Assembly: GCF_016808335.1 (NCBI RefSeq)
Contig: NC_053144.1
Coordinates: forward strand, 69,425,400 to 69,489,399
DNA: 64,000 nt
Direction of reading: 5' to 3'
From: Panicum virgatum
Taxonomy: Eukaryota; Streptophyta; Magnoliopsida; Poales; Poaceae
Shown here: positions 44,594 to 57,117 of the stretch, one piece after another
How positions within the stretch are numbered: the first letter of the stretch is position 1
How the letters are laid out: each line of letters opens with the position of its first letter
Position numbers and translations under genes: made by a program
Notes under the pieces: model-generated
What the model saw: only the letters and a program-made list of their open reading frames with translations
Told to the model about the DNA's origin: nothing
Database searches by the model: none

Positions 44594-47500
44594 TTAGCTC
44601 TCACCAGCCTTTTTATGTTTACCATTGGAATTTCTTGAATCCTACAAAGAAGCAAGACTAATGAGCATGGTGCTGAAACTAATCAGCTATCACCTTCAAG
44701 GCTTCTTTCAAAATATCAAAAAGTTTAAATCTGCAGCACAATACATATTTCACATAAAAGTCTAGTAACATAAAAATGCATGCCCACCTGACTTGAATTT
44801 GGCGAACTTTGCCTGGGAGAAAGTATTGTGGGTAAAGTCCCAGGTGACTGACCATGGTTCCGAACTGGGGAACGGAAAACAGAGCTACCATGGTTGTATG
44901 GTGAGAGTGGAGATGCCATAGGAGTCTTCCTGAGCCCCTGAGATAGGGTTCCACCACCAGGAGATATAGCAGGTGACAATGATTTGCCTGGGGGTAACAT
45001 GTTTATCTTTATCCTGTAAAACAAGGAAACCAAGAGTCATGCCATAGATTTTAGACTAGCTATTCAGACTTCAGAATAAGCAGCAATTAATGAGATACTT
45101 ACTTGTTATGTACATCAACATACTCATCTGTTTCATCGTAGATTTCTTCCTGCAAATAAAGTCATGTCAATTTCCAATATCTAAGAGAAGCCAAACAATG
45201 TAACATGGTTCAAGTTCTACTCTGATTTTTTTTTTCTAGTTTCTCTCCTAGCAGAATATTACCTAAGATGGCTAAAATGTTGCAAATATAAAAGATGTTT
45301 CCATAGGATATATGGAGAACACTCATATCTAAGGCATAGTTTTGAAAGCATGATAGAACAATGGGAATACATGTTGCAAACCAGTGAGAACACAATTAAC
45401 AATATGCCCAACCTGTAGCAATTCTTCCATGACATCTTCCATCGTGATTATTCCGACTGCTTCCTCATCCATTGAATAGCTTGGAAGTGGATCAGTGTTA
45501 AAATCAAGAATGTTTTCCCGCTTCCTTTCTGATTTCTTATTATATGAGCGTCCATCTCCATACTTCTCTATGTTATTTCTACGACTTCCAGCAGTGCTAA
45601 CATACAAAGAGGATGAACCTGAAAGTACTTCCAACTGATCAGCCAAAGATAAGTCACAACCATTTCCTGAAAGACATGTGATTGCAAAGGGCTAATGGAT
45701 TACTAGTGCATACACAGAAACACACACAATTAAAAGTGATGCTCAGTCAAATTACTATGAAAAAAAATTAAAAGACATGTACCATCAGCATGAGCATCTT
45801 TGGGGTTTATTTTATAATCTGCAGTAGTGCTCTTTTGCTTTTCAGTGGATGGTCCTGCTTCCTTTGTTCGTTTAACTACCACAGCCATGTGGCTGTGACC
45901 TTTCTGGAACTCATTTAGAATGTCATAGAGAGGAAGATCATCAGCCACCCTGATATACAGAACAGTGGCAACATTTTGTGGTAATTAGAAGACAATCAGG
46001 GTAGATTAAGGAGAAAGAGATGCACCAATTTTATCCAAACCAAATTTTTATGAACAACATATTGAACACAATGAGTACTTATGCAGTTACGCTCGAAATA
46101 AGATTGCTTAAATCAGAAAGAATTAATGGTCACCCCTGGAGCTACGTGCTGGTCAGATGATACCTTGGAATTTTTCTGATAGTAACATTTCGAATGGGCA
46201 CTTCATCCTCAGCTCGGCAAGTAATCAAATTTTTTACCTGAAATGAAAAGGGATTTTATTATTGATTAACAAATGAATAGCAAATTTGCAAATCATTCAT
46301 TTCATTGACATTAAGGATTCCTATGGGAAAACAGGAAAACGAAAGAGCAGGGCAGTGGTAGATATTATTCAAAAGTAAAAACCAATTTAGCTCACTCACC
46401 AATATAAGCCCAATGATATTGCTTGGACTTCCTGAGTATATAGGAACACGACTATGCCCTCTAGTCATTATCATACCCATCGTATACCTACAGAGAGGAA
46501 AATAACTCTATCAATAGCATGTAACAATCATAGAATGCAAATAGTTTGAGTCGCAAGAATCATACAGGTCCAGCTTAGCATTTATGTCAAGTGAGAATGT
46601 TTCGGATATAGGAGTCATGGCATCTTTTGCAATCTTCTGAGTTAGCTCCAGAGCTCCTGTAATGATAGTGGTTTCATCATGAGTCAGCTCTCCACCTTTC
46701 CCAGCCTAACAACAAAATAGCAAAACACGAGTTAGATGGTAACGGTCTAGTTCTTGTGAGTAATAAATTAAGCAGTGAAAAGGATAATATTGAGGTGATA
46801 TAGGAATGTATAATTCACACTCGTATAAGGTGCTACAACATAATGAAAAATGTTATCTAGGATCTAATGAATAAAAAAACAGGAACTTTAGAGATAATTT
46901 TCTAGCTGCATTAATAATATCAGCTCAATAATTCAAACAGCATAGTCTACATGTTACAAAGAAATTAGCACAACGTGAATGCAAGAATTTGAATAGCTAG
47001 ATGAGAAAAAAAAATTAAACTGGATATGAACTCTTTGAAGGGAAGTGTATACCAACCTCATTGCCGTGCATATCAACTAGCGTCTTTAGCTCAGCTCTTC
47101 TCATTAGTGCGAAATGGCCCTTTCCCAACAGCCAGTCCAACAACTAAATAAGAAAAATTACATGAATCAAATAAGATACAGCAAAGGGGAAAGTAAAACA
47201 TACATATACATCACAACAAGCAGTTAGCTGTCTTCTTCTTTCTTATTTGGTCAAAATATGTTTCTGACATTTTGTAGAAATGCTAAATCACGACGCTCAG
47301 TTAACAATTAGACAGAATAATTGATGTTGTAGAAGTGCTACTTGATGTTGTAGACAGAATAATTGATGTTGTAGACAGAATAATTGATGTTGTAGAAATG
47401 ACATTTTGTAGAAGTGCTAATTGATAACAGTCAGGTTAACAAGAAAAGTGATTAAAGTATTTTGTAACTGAAACTGCTTTGCCCTAGATGAGTCAGACAC

Positions 47501-48559
47501 ATTCCACATTTAGATGTAGGCATATATAGGCATCTCCATTTATTTAGTTGGGCGACATGGAGTTAAAGACAATGGTTCTTGCTTCACAGCTCCAATTACT
47601 TCTTATTGTGTCATTGGGTGGACGCTATTGTTAAATAAGTGCAGAATTAGTCAGCATCCGCATTCCAATTTATATTACTCCATAAAAGAAAGAGGTTAAA
47701 TAGACCCCGTGGAATTTGGATGACTAGGCGAGCATGGGAGGGACAAAATTAAATAATGAAGCATCTAGCGATCGATATGTCTCCTACTTGCGGCCGCCCA
47801 CCTGTGCTGTCCCATCCCAATTTCAGTCTGGGCATCCACCAAGCACAGGTCTCCAATCCCTCTCGAATTCGTGCAAACAAAAGGAACAAATCAGGCGCCG
47901 CGTACCTTACTGATCGGGTAGGCGACGGGGAAGAAGAGGATGAGAAGAATCCGGACCACCGGCGCGGCCTTGGCCCCCACGCTGAGGCCGTAGCGCGTGC
48001 AGATGGCTTGCGGCATGATCTGCGGGGGCAGCGACAATCCAAAGCGCTGAATTCATGAGTGAGGGAGCAAAAGGGGGGAAGGAATTGAGGGCACAAGGGA
48101 TGGGTGAGTCACCTCGCCAAACGCAAGGATGAGCGTGACGGAGATGAGGACGGCGACGAAGGAGGGCACGAGCGTGTCGAGGAATATGGGCAGCGCCTCC
48201 ATGGCGAGCGAGTTGCCGATGAGGAGCGTGCAGAGGAGCAGGTGCTGGTTCTTGACGACGGGGAGGATCCTGGCTGCGCGCGCGGGAGGGGCAAGGACGG
48301 AAACACAGATTAGTTAGAATCAGAAGCCGGTGGCGCGGGCGAGATGATGATGAGGAATGAAGAGGAGGATAGTATTATTACCGGCGTTGAGCCTGTCCTT
48401 TGGTGTGCCGGCCTTGGCGAGCACCTCGAGGTCGACGAGGCTGAGCGACATGAGCCCCAGGGTGAGGCCCGACATGAGGCCGGCGAACATGACGAGCCCC
48501 ACGCAGGCGGTGAGGAAGACCCAGAACATGGTGCCGCAGCAGGCCTCATGGCTGGGCAT
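44594..48559 (-). CDS. DUF21 (CNNM-type) and CBS-pair membrane protein
   Basis: Twelve exons (high to low): 48559-48382, 48273-48113, 48019-47906, 47143-47057, 46705-46566, 46487-46400, 46237-46164, 45949-45783, 45666-45413, 45149-45103, 45013-44788, 44641-44594. They join in frame to 527 aa. Residues about 10-180 form the DUF21/CNNM domain: [38 protein letters not shown], and hydrophobic segments around [14 protein letters not shown]. The CBS pair follows ([46 protein letters not shown]). The C-terminal tail is Ser/Pro-rich. The family relates to metazoan CNNM and bacterial CorC transporters, implicated in divalent-cation transport. In plants it is annotated only as DUF21 domain-containing protein (At1g47330/At4g14240 type), and the ion handled is not known. 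Intron 3 holds short tandem repeats. Confidence 0.93.
47312..47400. repeat. Tandem copies of a 22-bp unit in intron 3 of the CBS-domain gene
   Basis: ACAGAATAATTGATGTTGTAG occurs three times in near-exact tandem, with a related GATGTTGTAGA between copies. Non-coding. Confidence 0.75.
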
Positions 48560-48843
48560 CGGCGATCCCTCCCACCCGGAGGCGGAGCTTGCTTGGTCTA
48601 ATGGTCTCGGCAGGGGACGGGAGGGCCGCCGGGGGCAGTGGTGCTTGTTGCTCTGTGGTGGTGGTGGCTGCTCTGCGGAGGGAAGCTGGAGCGGTAGAGT
48701 AGTTGTAGTTGTAACTTGTGTGTGGGACTGTGGAACCGTGTCCGTCCCTGCTGTGCTGCTGCCCCGGCAGCAGCTGAGCTCTGCGTGGTCTCTCTGGTCT
48801 GCGCGGCCTACCAAGCTGGAGCAGCCGGCTCCTTCTCCTGCTG

Positions 48844-48850
48844 CTTTATA
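48844..48850 (-). promoter_or_regulatory. Putative TATA box of the CBS-domain gene
   Basis: TATAAAG on the minus strand, 284 bases upstream of the start codon at 48559. Assigned by motif and distance only. Confidence 0.4.
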
Positions 48851-49591
48851 GTGGCTGGCAAAGCATGGCATGGAATGGCAATGGCAGGCTGGGGGTCGGC
48901 TTGGGTGGGTCATTGTGGGGGGCGCGCCGGCCGGCCGTTTTGGCTTGGGTGGCTTTCCGATTCCGTTGCGGCTAACCGGTAACGGCAACGAGTCCAGCTC
49001 GGATGCTGCTGCTGCTTGCCTGGTTCTTGGTGGTGGACTCGTGACTCTGCCAATGTTGCGTGGAGTGCGGAGGGAGCGATCGGTTTCTCCCGCCCGGGAA
49101 CTCGGGAACCGGCGAACCGGCGAGGAGAGGGGGTGTGTGACCTCCGCCGGGAGGTTGCTCTGCTTGTCTTGTCTTGTCTTGTCTGCTTGCTTGCTTGTGA
49201 ATCATCAGAGGAGGAGATCGTGCGCCTTGCCAGTTGCCAGTGAGTGAATCGTCAGGCAGGGGCCTGCCCTCCTCCTGCTGCGCTGGGCGAGGATACCCTG
49301 CACGTCTCTCTGGACTCGCATCGCCAGCGTTACCCCAACGGACGGTAGGGTGGTATGCTCGCCTGCGTCCGGTCACGAATCATCTGCTGCGCCTCATCAT
49401 GCAGTCATGGGCTCGCCCGCCGTGGTTTTAGCACTCTCCTCTCCATTACCACCGTCATTGTGGTTGCTCAATTGCGAAACGGCTGCTTGGATTGGATGTG
49501 TGTCTCGATGACTTTGAAGCTTTGACACTACCATCACAGGTAACACGCATGCATAATTATCAACTCACATTTTGTACTAGCATCGTACTGA
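48851..49591. other. Upstream flank of the CBS-domain gene
   Basis: GC-rich promoter-side DNA up to about 49440, then AT-rich DNA. No gene recognised. Confidence 0.4.
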
Positions 49592-49915
49592 GGGAGTGTT
49601 TTGGAATGGAGACTTAAAAAAATCCCAGGGACTTTTTAGTATTTAGAAGTATTAAATAAATATTAATTATAAAACTAACTGCATAACCCTGGGGTTAAAC
49701 TGCGAGACGAATCTAATGAGGTATCCTAATCCATAATTAGCGAATGGTTACTGTAGCAAATTATGAATTACTTAGGCTCATTAGATTCGTCTCGCGAAAA
49801 AGCACTCAGCTGTCAAAAAATATTTATAAACAGATTTTATTTAATACTATAAAATAGTAAGATTTTTTTTAATGTGATAGAGACTTCTGAAAAAAGTTTG
49901 GAACCAAACAGCGCC
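49592..49915. mobile_element. MITE (324 bp), related to the palindromic-core family
   Basis: The ends are GGGAGTGTTTTGGAATGG and GGAACCAAACAGCGCC, flanked by TGA (49589-49591 and 49916-49918), a 3-bp duplication. The core has GCGAGACGAATCTAATGAG and CTCATTAGATTCGTCTCGCG as an inverted pair. About 1 kb upstream of the CBS-domain gene start. Confidence 0.82.
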
Positions 49916-52371
49916 TGAATTTCTATCCGAATTTCTATCCCTAGGGGCCTAGGTAAAGGACGACTGACTGACTGACGATGTACTAGCATAGCATAGTACT
50001 GAATTTCTTCTTTTTTTTTCTTTCAAAGCCACTGAATACGTTATCACTGATTTGATCCCATTGGCGAGTCTAAAAGCAGAACCTATGCTTTACAATCGCT
50101 CCAAGTGGTCCAAAGTCAAATTAACGAAAATATCGGAACAGCTTCAACAGAAAAATACTTGTATTTTTCAGGGACTAACGCCTCAATTGGCTGTGCATCC
50201 ATGCTCTGCATCCCGCCGCGCCCCTAGTTAGGGTAATTTCTTTTCTTTTTAATCTGGAGATGCTGAAAAAAGAATATACAAGTTGAGCAAGGCACGGAGC
50301 GTGGCAAATTGCATCACCTGCCTATGTGCCCTTGATGAACTTGGGATGCTATCGTGCTAATTGAGGAGCCTGCACTGCAGTATTGGCCGTCGCTATCTTC
50401 AGACAAGGAAATCGACAGTAATCGCTTCTGCCTGTGGTCAGGTCATACGAGTTGCGACGTTTCTCCGTCTGGGCAAGGACGATATATAGTACTACTAGCT
50501 TTCTGTTTTCAAAGATGCTAGTACCTTATTTGTAATTTGATCCAGTGTATTGCTACTGTACAATCAGTCCCAGTGGTACGAAATCAAGTCGATGGAAAAT
50601 ATCCGAGGAAACTTGTCGAGAACGATTTGAAATACAGTCCCCGACACTAACCTTCAAGGATCGATGAACTTCTGCCTCATGTCTGTACGTCATTGTGTAC
50701 TTTTCTTTTTTACTTTTTTTTTCGTGAAAAATTATTATACTTTGAAACAAAGCATGAATCTGAAGTTTATGAAGACTATTACACCAAGTTGAACAGAGCA
50801 GAGCTGCTGCTTCAATGGAAGGAGCCTAGAACATCATGAATGTGTTAGGGCTCCGAGCTGAATAAGTAATAGCAGATCCTCCTAACTAGTAGAGGTAGTA
50901 GTACTTTGCTGGCATGATCGGCTGAGAAAGTAGATCAGATACGATCAACAGCAGTGTCCTTAGCAACAAGGAGCCCACACACTGCACACGTGAACACAAA
51001 CAGATCACTAGTGAACCATTTTTTTTTAAGACAATATGCATGCGTGCAGATCTGAATGATTCTCTGATAATTCCTCTCGGTGTTAGTGGCGCTTGCCTTT
51101 GAAAATGGCTCGAGGACGATGCAACCGGTGGCGGCATATTCTCCCGAGCGCGTGGATGATTTGGGGGCGGAGCATCCGGTGGTCGATGCTCGACGACCAG
51201 CCTGGAATATGGCCCGGACTCTGAGCTCATATCTTTGCCATTCTCACTCAATTGGTAGGGCTTCTCATCACATCACCTACGTTTTCTGGCTCAGGCGACA
51301 ATAATGTATCCTCCTCCAAAAATATGAGCTAGTACCTAGCTCTAAGCACTCTAAGAGACAACTCTTCCAATGATCTGAATTTTACCACATAGCTCATAGC
51401 ATGAATGACCCCACATGTCATCCTTTTGTAATCTTGAAATTTGTGTATGAGACTATCTCATGTGTCAGCTCATGAGACAGGCTGACTAAGAGAGCTTTTA
51501 ATTAGTAATGTAATGTCTGGACATCCAGTAGTTTAACATTTGATGCAATTGCTTTACTGAACTGGGTCGAGGTCGATCAAGAAGACAAGAACATGTACCT
51601 CATCGATCGATTGAGGAAAGGTTAGGTCAGGAAAGCAATCATGCACGCGCAGCTTCACGTCGAGACAAGAACGAAATCGAAGCCCTATTGCAGTGGAGCG
51701 TGTGTGTCATGACTCATGACCCACCACGAACGCATCTTTTTTCAGCTTAATTCTTAGCTAGGTTATCTCTGTTCCAAAAAGTTATTAGGTTATCTTGTCG
51801 TGAGGTTATTATATTAGCCTCCGAAACCTAATCTGGCCAAAAAAGAAATTCATATGGAGTCATTCGGTGAAATTTTGTTGAGGATTCAAAAGTCGGTGGC
51901 ATTTTTTTATATATTGCGGGTCGGAGTCAAGATCCATCACGATTATGTAGCTTATCTAGCATATCTATAAGGCTAAGAAATTAGTAGGCTAAGAAATTAT
52001 TAAAACAACACGCATGCGCAGCTTCAAAGTTGAAAGAACTACAGAATGAACATGGCGCAGGTTAACACACGTAACGTTTGCAATGCAGCATCATGATGAT
52101 CCACTATGCAGCACGCATGCATGCAACTTTTTTCATCCCTTAGTGGTGTCTGTTTCTTGTTTAGACTATCTCCCCTGGATCGGAGGTTATTAGGTCGCAA
52201 ATTAAAACCTAGCTGCCTGTTAGAAAAGAGCTCTCGAGTTGGCACAGCGGATTTGGGAACAAAAGGCACTTAGCTTAGCTTGAAATTATTGATACAACAT
52301 ATACGGATTGCGCGGGGTCAAAGGCCGGTGCGACTTTAGGGGTGTGGTAGTCTATATATATTATCCTGTCA
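49916..52371. other. Intergenic AT-rich region with no supported gene
   Basis: Only short frames. One minus-strand frame (51251-50886) has a proline-rich VEHRPPDAPPPNHPRAREN segment, but no family is recognised and no splice partner is convincing. The rest looks like decayed non-coding sequence. Confidence 0.4.
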
Positions 52372-52386
52372 ACCAGAAGACGTGCG

Positions 52387-53165
52387 GATTGAAAAAAGTT
52401 GCATGCACGCGGATCGTCGGCTCTGGTTGAAAAGGGGTGGTGGTGAAAGTCTTAAATCCGCTTGCGGATCGATGACGACGACGCCCTCGGGCGCCGTTTA
52501 CCTTCTTGAAGGCGTCATCTTCCCGCCCTTTTCCTCCCTCTCCGGCTTGCCTTCTGGATGAAAATCTTGACCATGTTGGTCGGACGACGACGGCGTCTAT
52601 GGCATCATTTCCTTCCTGGAGGCGTTGTCTTGGAAGCCTTGCTGGTGGCGGTCATCTGCTCTCCTCGGAGAGTTTCTACTTCTGCACCTATCTTCGCTTC
52701 ATTCCATCTGCATCGACTGGGTCGCACTTGGTCGTCGGTTGCTCTTCACTGGCGGATGCTTTGCCGCCGTTTCAAACTGGCGGATGCTTTGCCACAATCG
52801 TCGCGTTGGTTCTAGCTGCTTCGGGCGGATGCTTTGCCACCGTGGTTGTTTGTTCGGATGGATGCTTTGCCACCTTTTTTATGTCGTCGACCTTAGCGCC
52901 CTAGTCGTCGTTGTTTTTGCTAGCAGGTTCAGTTGTAGGGTTTGGTTTGAGGAGTGGGTCGTGTCCTGTGTCTTTCCCATGTTGCTTTGCTGTTGTTCGT
53001 GTTGTCGTTGTGTTTTTTCGTTTGTGTGTACATTTTTTCAGTGATTCTCTATTTTTAGTCTTTTGTGCTCTTGTGTTGGGCAAGCTCTGCTTGGCCGCAT
53101 CAAGTTTGTGTCTGTAATTGTTTCCTTCTTAATGAAAAACGTACTCAGGCACGGTCGCGAAAAAA
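52387..53165 (+). mobile_element. 5'-truncated LINE 3' end or LINE-derived short retroposon
   Basis: ACCAGAAGACGTGCG at 52372-52386 recurs as ACCAGATGACGTGCG at 53166-53180: a 15-bp target duplication with one mismatch, typical of target-primed retroposition. The inserted 779 bases end CTTCTTAATGAAAAACG, CACGGTCGCG and an A run. This is the same style of 3' end (TTCTTAATG..., CTCGAAAA) as the LINE ending at 32913. No open reading frame of interest. It contains four spaced copies of GGATGCTTTGCC. Confidence 0.8.
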
Positions 53166-54527
53166 CCAGATGACGTGCGCATAGTGGAAGAATCGCTGTC
53201 TTTTTTTAGTGTAACGCAAAATTAGTCATTTGCTTGCTATCTAACTAGGGAGGCAGCCCGCGCATTTGCGCGGCTAGTATTGATATTAGAAATATATCTT
53301 GCACATTTTTACATCTAATTATTGTTCATAAATTTATTTTTTCTCAACAGCATCATCTTTTTTATTGCATAGTGTGCCAAATTGTAAAAAAGAATTGAAA
53401 TTTAGCTTTGCTGGCATAATAATTTTGTTTGCTATGACTCTACTATCATTATATATATTTATTAATCTCCTCTAAATAATGATATGACAGCAATCATTTT
53501 ATTTATCTTTAGTTTCTATTATGATGAAAATATATAAAATTTTATTTATAATAATAATAATTAAATTTTTAGTCTTTCATCAACATCGGTTCTCCTAAAG
53601 GCCAATACAGAATGCTATTATAAATCGCATCCGCACTTGACACTCATCAAGGCGGTGTGCGGCGGTAGTTCTATGCCAATACCACTCTGAGTAGTAGTGT
53701 GTTGGCCTTGGGCCTTGTAAGCGTGCGTTTATTTGTGTTTGGCCTTGAGCCCGGGTTAAACTCCGAGGGGGATGTATCTTCCTCCTCCAATTCTCCCTAA
53801 TCCAACTTCTCCTTCATCTATTTCGAATCCACCTAGTTATCTCTGTGGTCCCTGGTATTGGATTTCTATCGATCACGGGACAAGACAACTTGGTGTTGTC
53901 TGTCCAGGCTCGGCATAGGCTGCCTGTCTAATTGGAGCGAAAGCAAGATCATATTTTTCGTCGAGCTTGCCAGTCTACAGGATGTGCACACACCCATTTC
54001 CACCACAACATGCTTTTCTTGGAGGGACGTGTGTTTCTCCGCATTGGCGTGCTCCCTTCGGCCTTCTCCCATCAAACTCAAATGGACTTGTTTAGGAACC
54101 CGAGAGAGGGAGTATCATTTTTTTACGTCTAATATGTGCACAAATGCTTATAATTAAGATTGTATGCCTGTTTGAATTTCCAAGAAAATTCTAGGTCCTC
54201 TTTTTTCCCCATAATTTTGTTTCCATTTTTTCCGTAATTTTGTTCCCACCTAAAATCCTTTTCTCATCTTAATTCAAATTATTTCCTTGTTTTATCCATT
54301 CCCTTTGGTACCCTTTAATAATATGTCCCTACCTATGAGTTTATCCTAAATGAAAATAATAGTATTTATAATATAAAATAAGTATCATTATGTATAATAT
54401 GCATATATATGAGATAGCCTTGATGAACACGGGATAAACATAATATGTCTATATAGCAAACACTATATTATTATTTTAAAAGTTTCTTCAAATAGTTTTC
54501 GATGTGAAGCCGTTGTTGATGATGACA

Positions 54528-54758
54528 TCAATATCCAATCTCAACTAATAATTTCTTCTCAATGCATAAATTTGACAAAGTGTTTAATCTTCCTTGAGAA
54601 ATTATAGACCTCAAAATCTCAAATGGGTTCTCCAACAACTGCAACATTGAAAAACTTCTTTCAGCCGATGCCATAGTCACAAATACTGGGATAACAGTCC
54701 ACTTCTTCGACATGCTGAAAATATCCATAGCTGACATTGTTTCATCCGGCAAAATCAA
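54528..54758 (-). pseudogene. hAT transposase C-terminal dimerisation fragment
   Basis: The minus frame reads VTMASAERSFSMLQLLENPF, then ISQGRLNTLSNLCIEKKLL. This is the conserved hAT dimerisation region (the A-S-x-E-R-x-F-S motif is clear), closest in style to TTF/ZMYM1-like plant hAT proteins. Only about 60 residues remain, cut off on the right by the adjoining MITE at 54763. Confidence 0.75.
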
Positions 54759-54762
54759 CTGG

Positions 54763-54993
54763 GGTTGTGTTTAGTTCGCGAAAAAGTTTGGATTTTGGTA
54801 TTGTAGCACATTTTGTTGTTACTTGACAAACAATGTCCAATTATGGATTAATTAGACTTAAAAAATTTATCTCGTGCTAATCAGTTAGACTGTGTAATTA
54901 GTTATTTTTTCAACTACATTTAATGCTTCATGCATATGTCTAACGATTCGATGTGACGGGTACCGTAAAAAAAATTTAGAACTAAACAGAGCC
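54763..54993. mobile_element. Intact 231-bp MITE, sister of the Helitron-split copy
   Basis: The ends are GGTTGTGTTTAGTTCG and AGAACTAAACAGAGCC, flanked by TGG on each side (54760-54762 and 54994-54996). It aligns throughout with the two halves at 4439-4526 and 8795-8937 and has exactly the same length, so it serves as an internal empty-site control for that insertion. Confidence 0.85.
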
Positions 54994-55703
54994 TGGGTAA
55001 CACTTTGCTTGGAAATAAGATCATCAACAGCATGTTGCAATATATCAACGGGTAATATTGATCAGCAATCTATCATTTACATATATTTTTTAACATGCGG
55101 TTTTGATCATCATTTATCAATATCATCTAGATACAGTTCGTCTACGTCAATACCTTATACCTGTGTAATCTCCCTTGTGCAGTTGAGCCCTTGCCTTGCC
55201 GTCGTTATTGGTGTTGACGTGCTGCAAACAAACTGACGCCGTGGCGCAACCGAGAGCCAGCGGCAGGCCTTGAGTGTTGCCACCATGCCGAGCGCCCTCT
55301 CACACTGAGCAGTTCGGAGACTCGGATTTTGTTGACGGCGCTGGCCCGCCCAAGTTATAATTTACATTAGCTATGCCCTAATGACTGTTGCCTAATCGCT
55401 AATTGCACGTAGGCTAACCAATCATCAGGGGTGGACGGGCATGGAGTCATATGGCACCGCAGGTACCTTCTTGCTTAGGCCTGGGCGCTGGATATAATAT
55501 TTTCTTTTCATTGTTAAACTTAATATCAATGGTGCGTAATTTATAGATTAATATATGGGTATTTTGGACTAATATTTATCATAATAGTAGTAATGGGTAA
55601 TTTTAATTTTTCTTATTTTCTTCGATTAACATGAGAATTTCTAGATCTTGAGAGCAAACGTGGAGGCTCCATTTGTTGGCCAAATAATAAGATAATAGAT
55701 AGA

Positions 55704-56240
55704 TTAACCTGCTGATCATCAGCTTGTGCATCCACAACAGAAAAGTGCATCCATAATCGCTATATGTTGTTAGGTATATGCTCGATCAGCTTGTGAATTT
55801 GTTGTAATCAATAAGTCCCTTCCGGGCGATGCAGAGCCATTTCTGTGCAGGCTTTGGTCATCGTGGACTCATGAGATGGATGAGGAGTTGAGAATCGAGA
55901 GGTCACCATCCGCGCGTCTTTGGTTCACGCATGGCACAAGGGGCCAGCAATGGAAAAGTCGCGCCTAGCAAATTGCTCTCCTAGCAACCGCTGGCGGACG
56001 GAATATAATGCTTTGCATGCCAAAGCTTCTTTTTTTTTTTTGAAAAGCGAAGCTGGATACCTGTCGATGATGTCCAGCATCGCCGTTACTGGAGATTTTG
56101 AATCCGAACACACTCACAGGTCCTTCACGGATCTTATCTTTCAGTTTTATTTACAGGCAACCATTGGACGTTCTTTTTTTTTCGAATAATCCATTGGCCG
56201 TTCTTTGACCCCGTCGGGGTTCTGCCCATCTGAATCCTTA
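55704..56240. other. Intergenic sequence with T-rich runs
   Basis: No gene recognised. Long T stretches lie at about 56028-56041 and 56175. Confidence 0.4.
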
Positions 56241-56494
56241 GAGCAACTCCAGCCGGGCCCTTAAATGGGACTCTATCTCTTGTTTTAGTCTCCCAATAGA
56301 AAAAACATCTCCAACCGGGCCCCTATACGAGCCCCCATTTTGGGGAGGCCACTAAATTTTGGTCCAGAGTCCCTAGAACTGGAGGCCCTCTAAATTTAGT
56401 CACCCTGCTGGAGTTTGAAGCCCGTAAATTTTTATAGGCTGGCTCCTAAAAACAATATAGGGGCTCAAATTTAGTCTCTCCGTTGGAGTTGCTC
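56241..56494. mobile_element. MITE with GAGCAACTCCA termini (254 bp)
   Basis: Perfect terminal inverted repeats GAGCAACTCCA and TGGAGTTGCTC, with TTA on both sides (56238-56240 and 56495-56497). The inside is rich in GGGCCCC and TAAATTT pieces. A different family from the other MITEs in this window. Confidence 0.82.
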
Positions 56495-56692
56495 TTAGGC
56501 CGCATGAATGGGCGTGGCCCGTGGCCGTGTGCGGCCATTCAATGTCTACCACTACCGCCGTCGGAGACCATAGCACACGGCTGCAAAGTCCGAGCTGGGC
56601 CAAGAGCCCAAGATCACACGATGACGAGAACGTGATGACTGATGAGTGTGTGTCTGGACCAATGGGCCCAGCTGGGCTGCATCTCGATATCC

Positions 56693-57117
56693 GCGTTATT
56701 TTTATTTTTATATTTTTCAAAATTGTTTTTTATAGAAATATATTTTCGGTTTCATAATTTACAGATTTATACCCCTACCGCCCGGCTGAGGGGCGGGCGG
56801 CCCCCTGCCACCCTCCTGCCGGGCGATAGGGACCTTAATGTAAATAAAATTTATTTTTAATCACATTTTGGCACTTGGAGGAGACTGCCGCCCGGCAGCC
56901 GGGCGGCAGGTACCCGCCGCCCGGTGGCGGGGCGGTAGGCCTACCCGCCGCCCGGCAGGGCGCGGCAAACCTCTCCTGCAGGTTAAACCTTGACCGTCAG
57001 TGCAGCATTAGATGTGGTTTTAAATATTTTGAATAGAAACAAAAACCGTTAGTAAAGTAGATGAATATGAAAACTATAACTTAGCAATTCATACACATAC
57101 GCAACTGAGAACGAAAT
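56693..57117 (+). repeat. Left terminal inverted repeat of the MULE
   Basis: Matches the reverse complement of about 62650-63044, including TTTTCAAAA, TAAATAAAATTTATTTTTAAT and GGTTAAACCTTGAC segments. It carries several extra CCGCCCGGC palindromes not in the right copy. Confidence 0.9.

Larger units (their letters stand above)
53245..55703 (-). mobile_element. Probable minus-strand Helitron (2.46 kb)
   Basis: Read on the minus strand, the 3' end is CTAG (53248-53245) followed by T (53244). Nine bases before it is a hairpin (53258-53273) with 7-bp arms CCGCGCA and TGCGCGG. This mirrors the 3' end of the Helitron at 4527-8794. The best 5' end is TCTATCTATTATCTTATTA, starting at 55703 and preceded by host A, which satisfies the A^T rule and resembles the other Helitron's start. 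The 3' end is well supported. The 5' end is a candidate only. The element would contain a hAT fragment and a MITE. No Rep/helicase. Confidence 0.55.

Noticed and set aside
52351..53277. A plus-strand Helitron from TCTATATATATTATCC (52351) to CTAG (53274-53277)
   Set aside because: The base before TC is G rather than A. The hairpin would touch CTAG without a spacer, and the same hairpin fits a minus-strand end at 53245 much better. The interval is instead explained by a retroposon with a 15-bp duplication.
53690..53930. Possible LTR fragment (TGTTGGCCTTGGGCC...)
   Set aside because: No second copy, no target duplication and no clear end. The resemblance is impressionistic.
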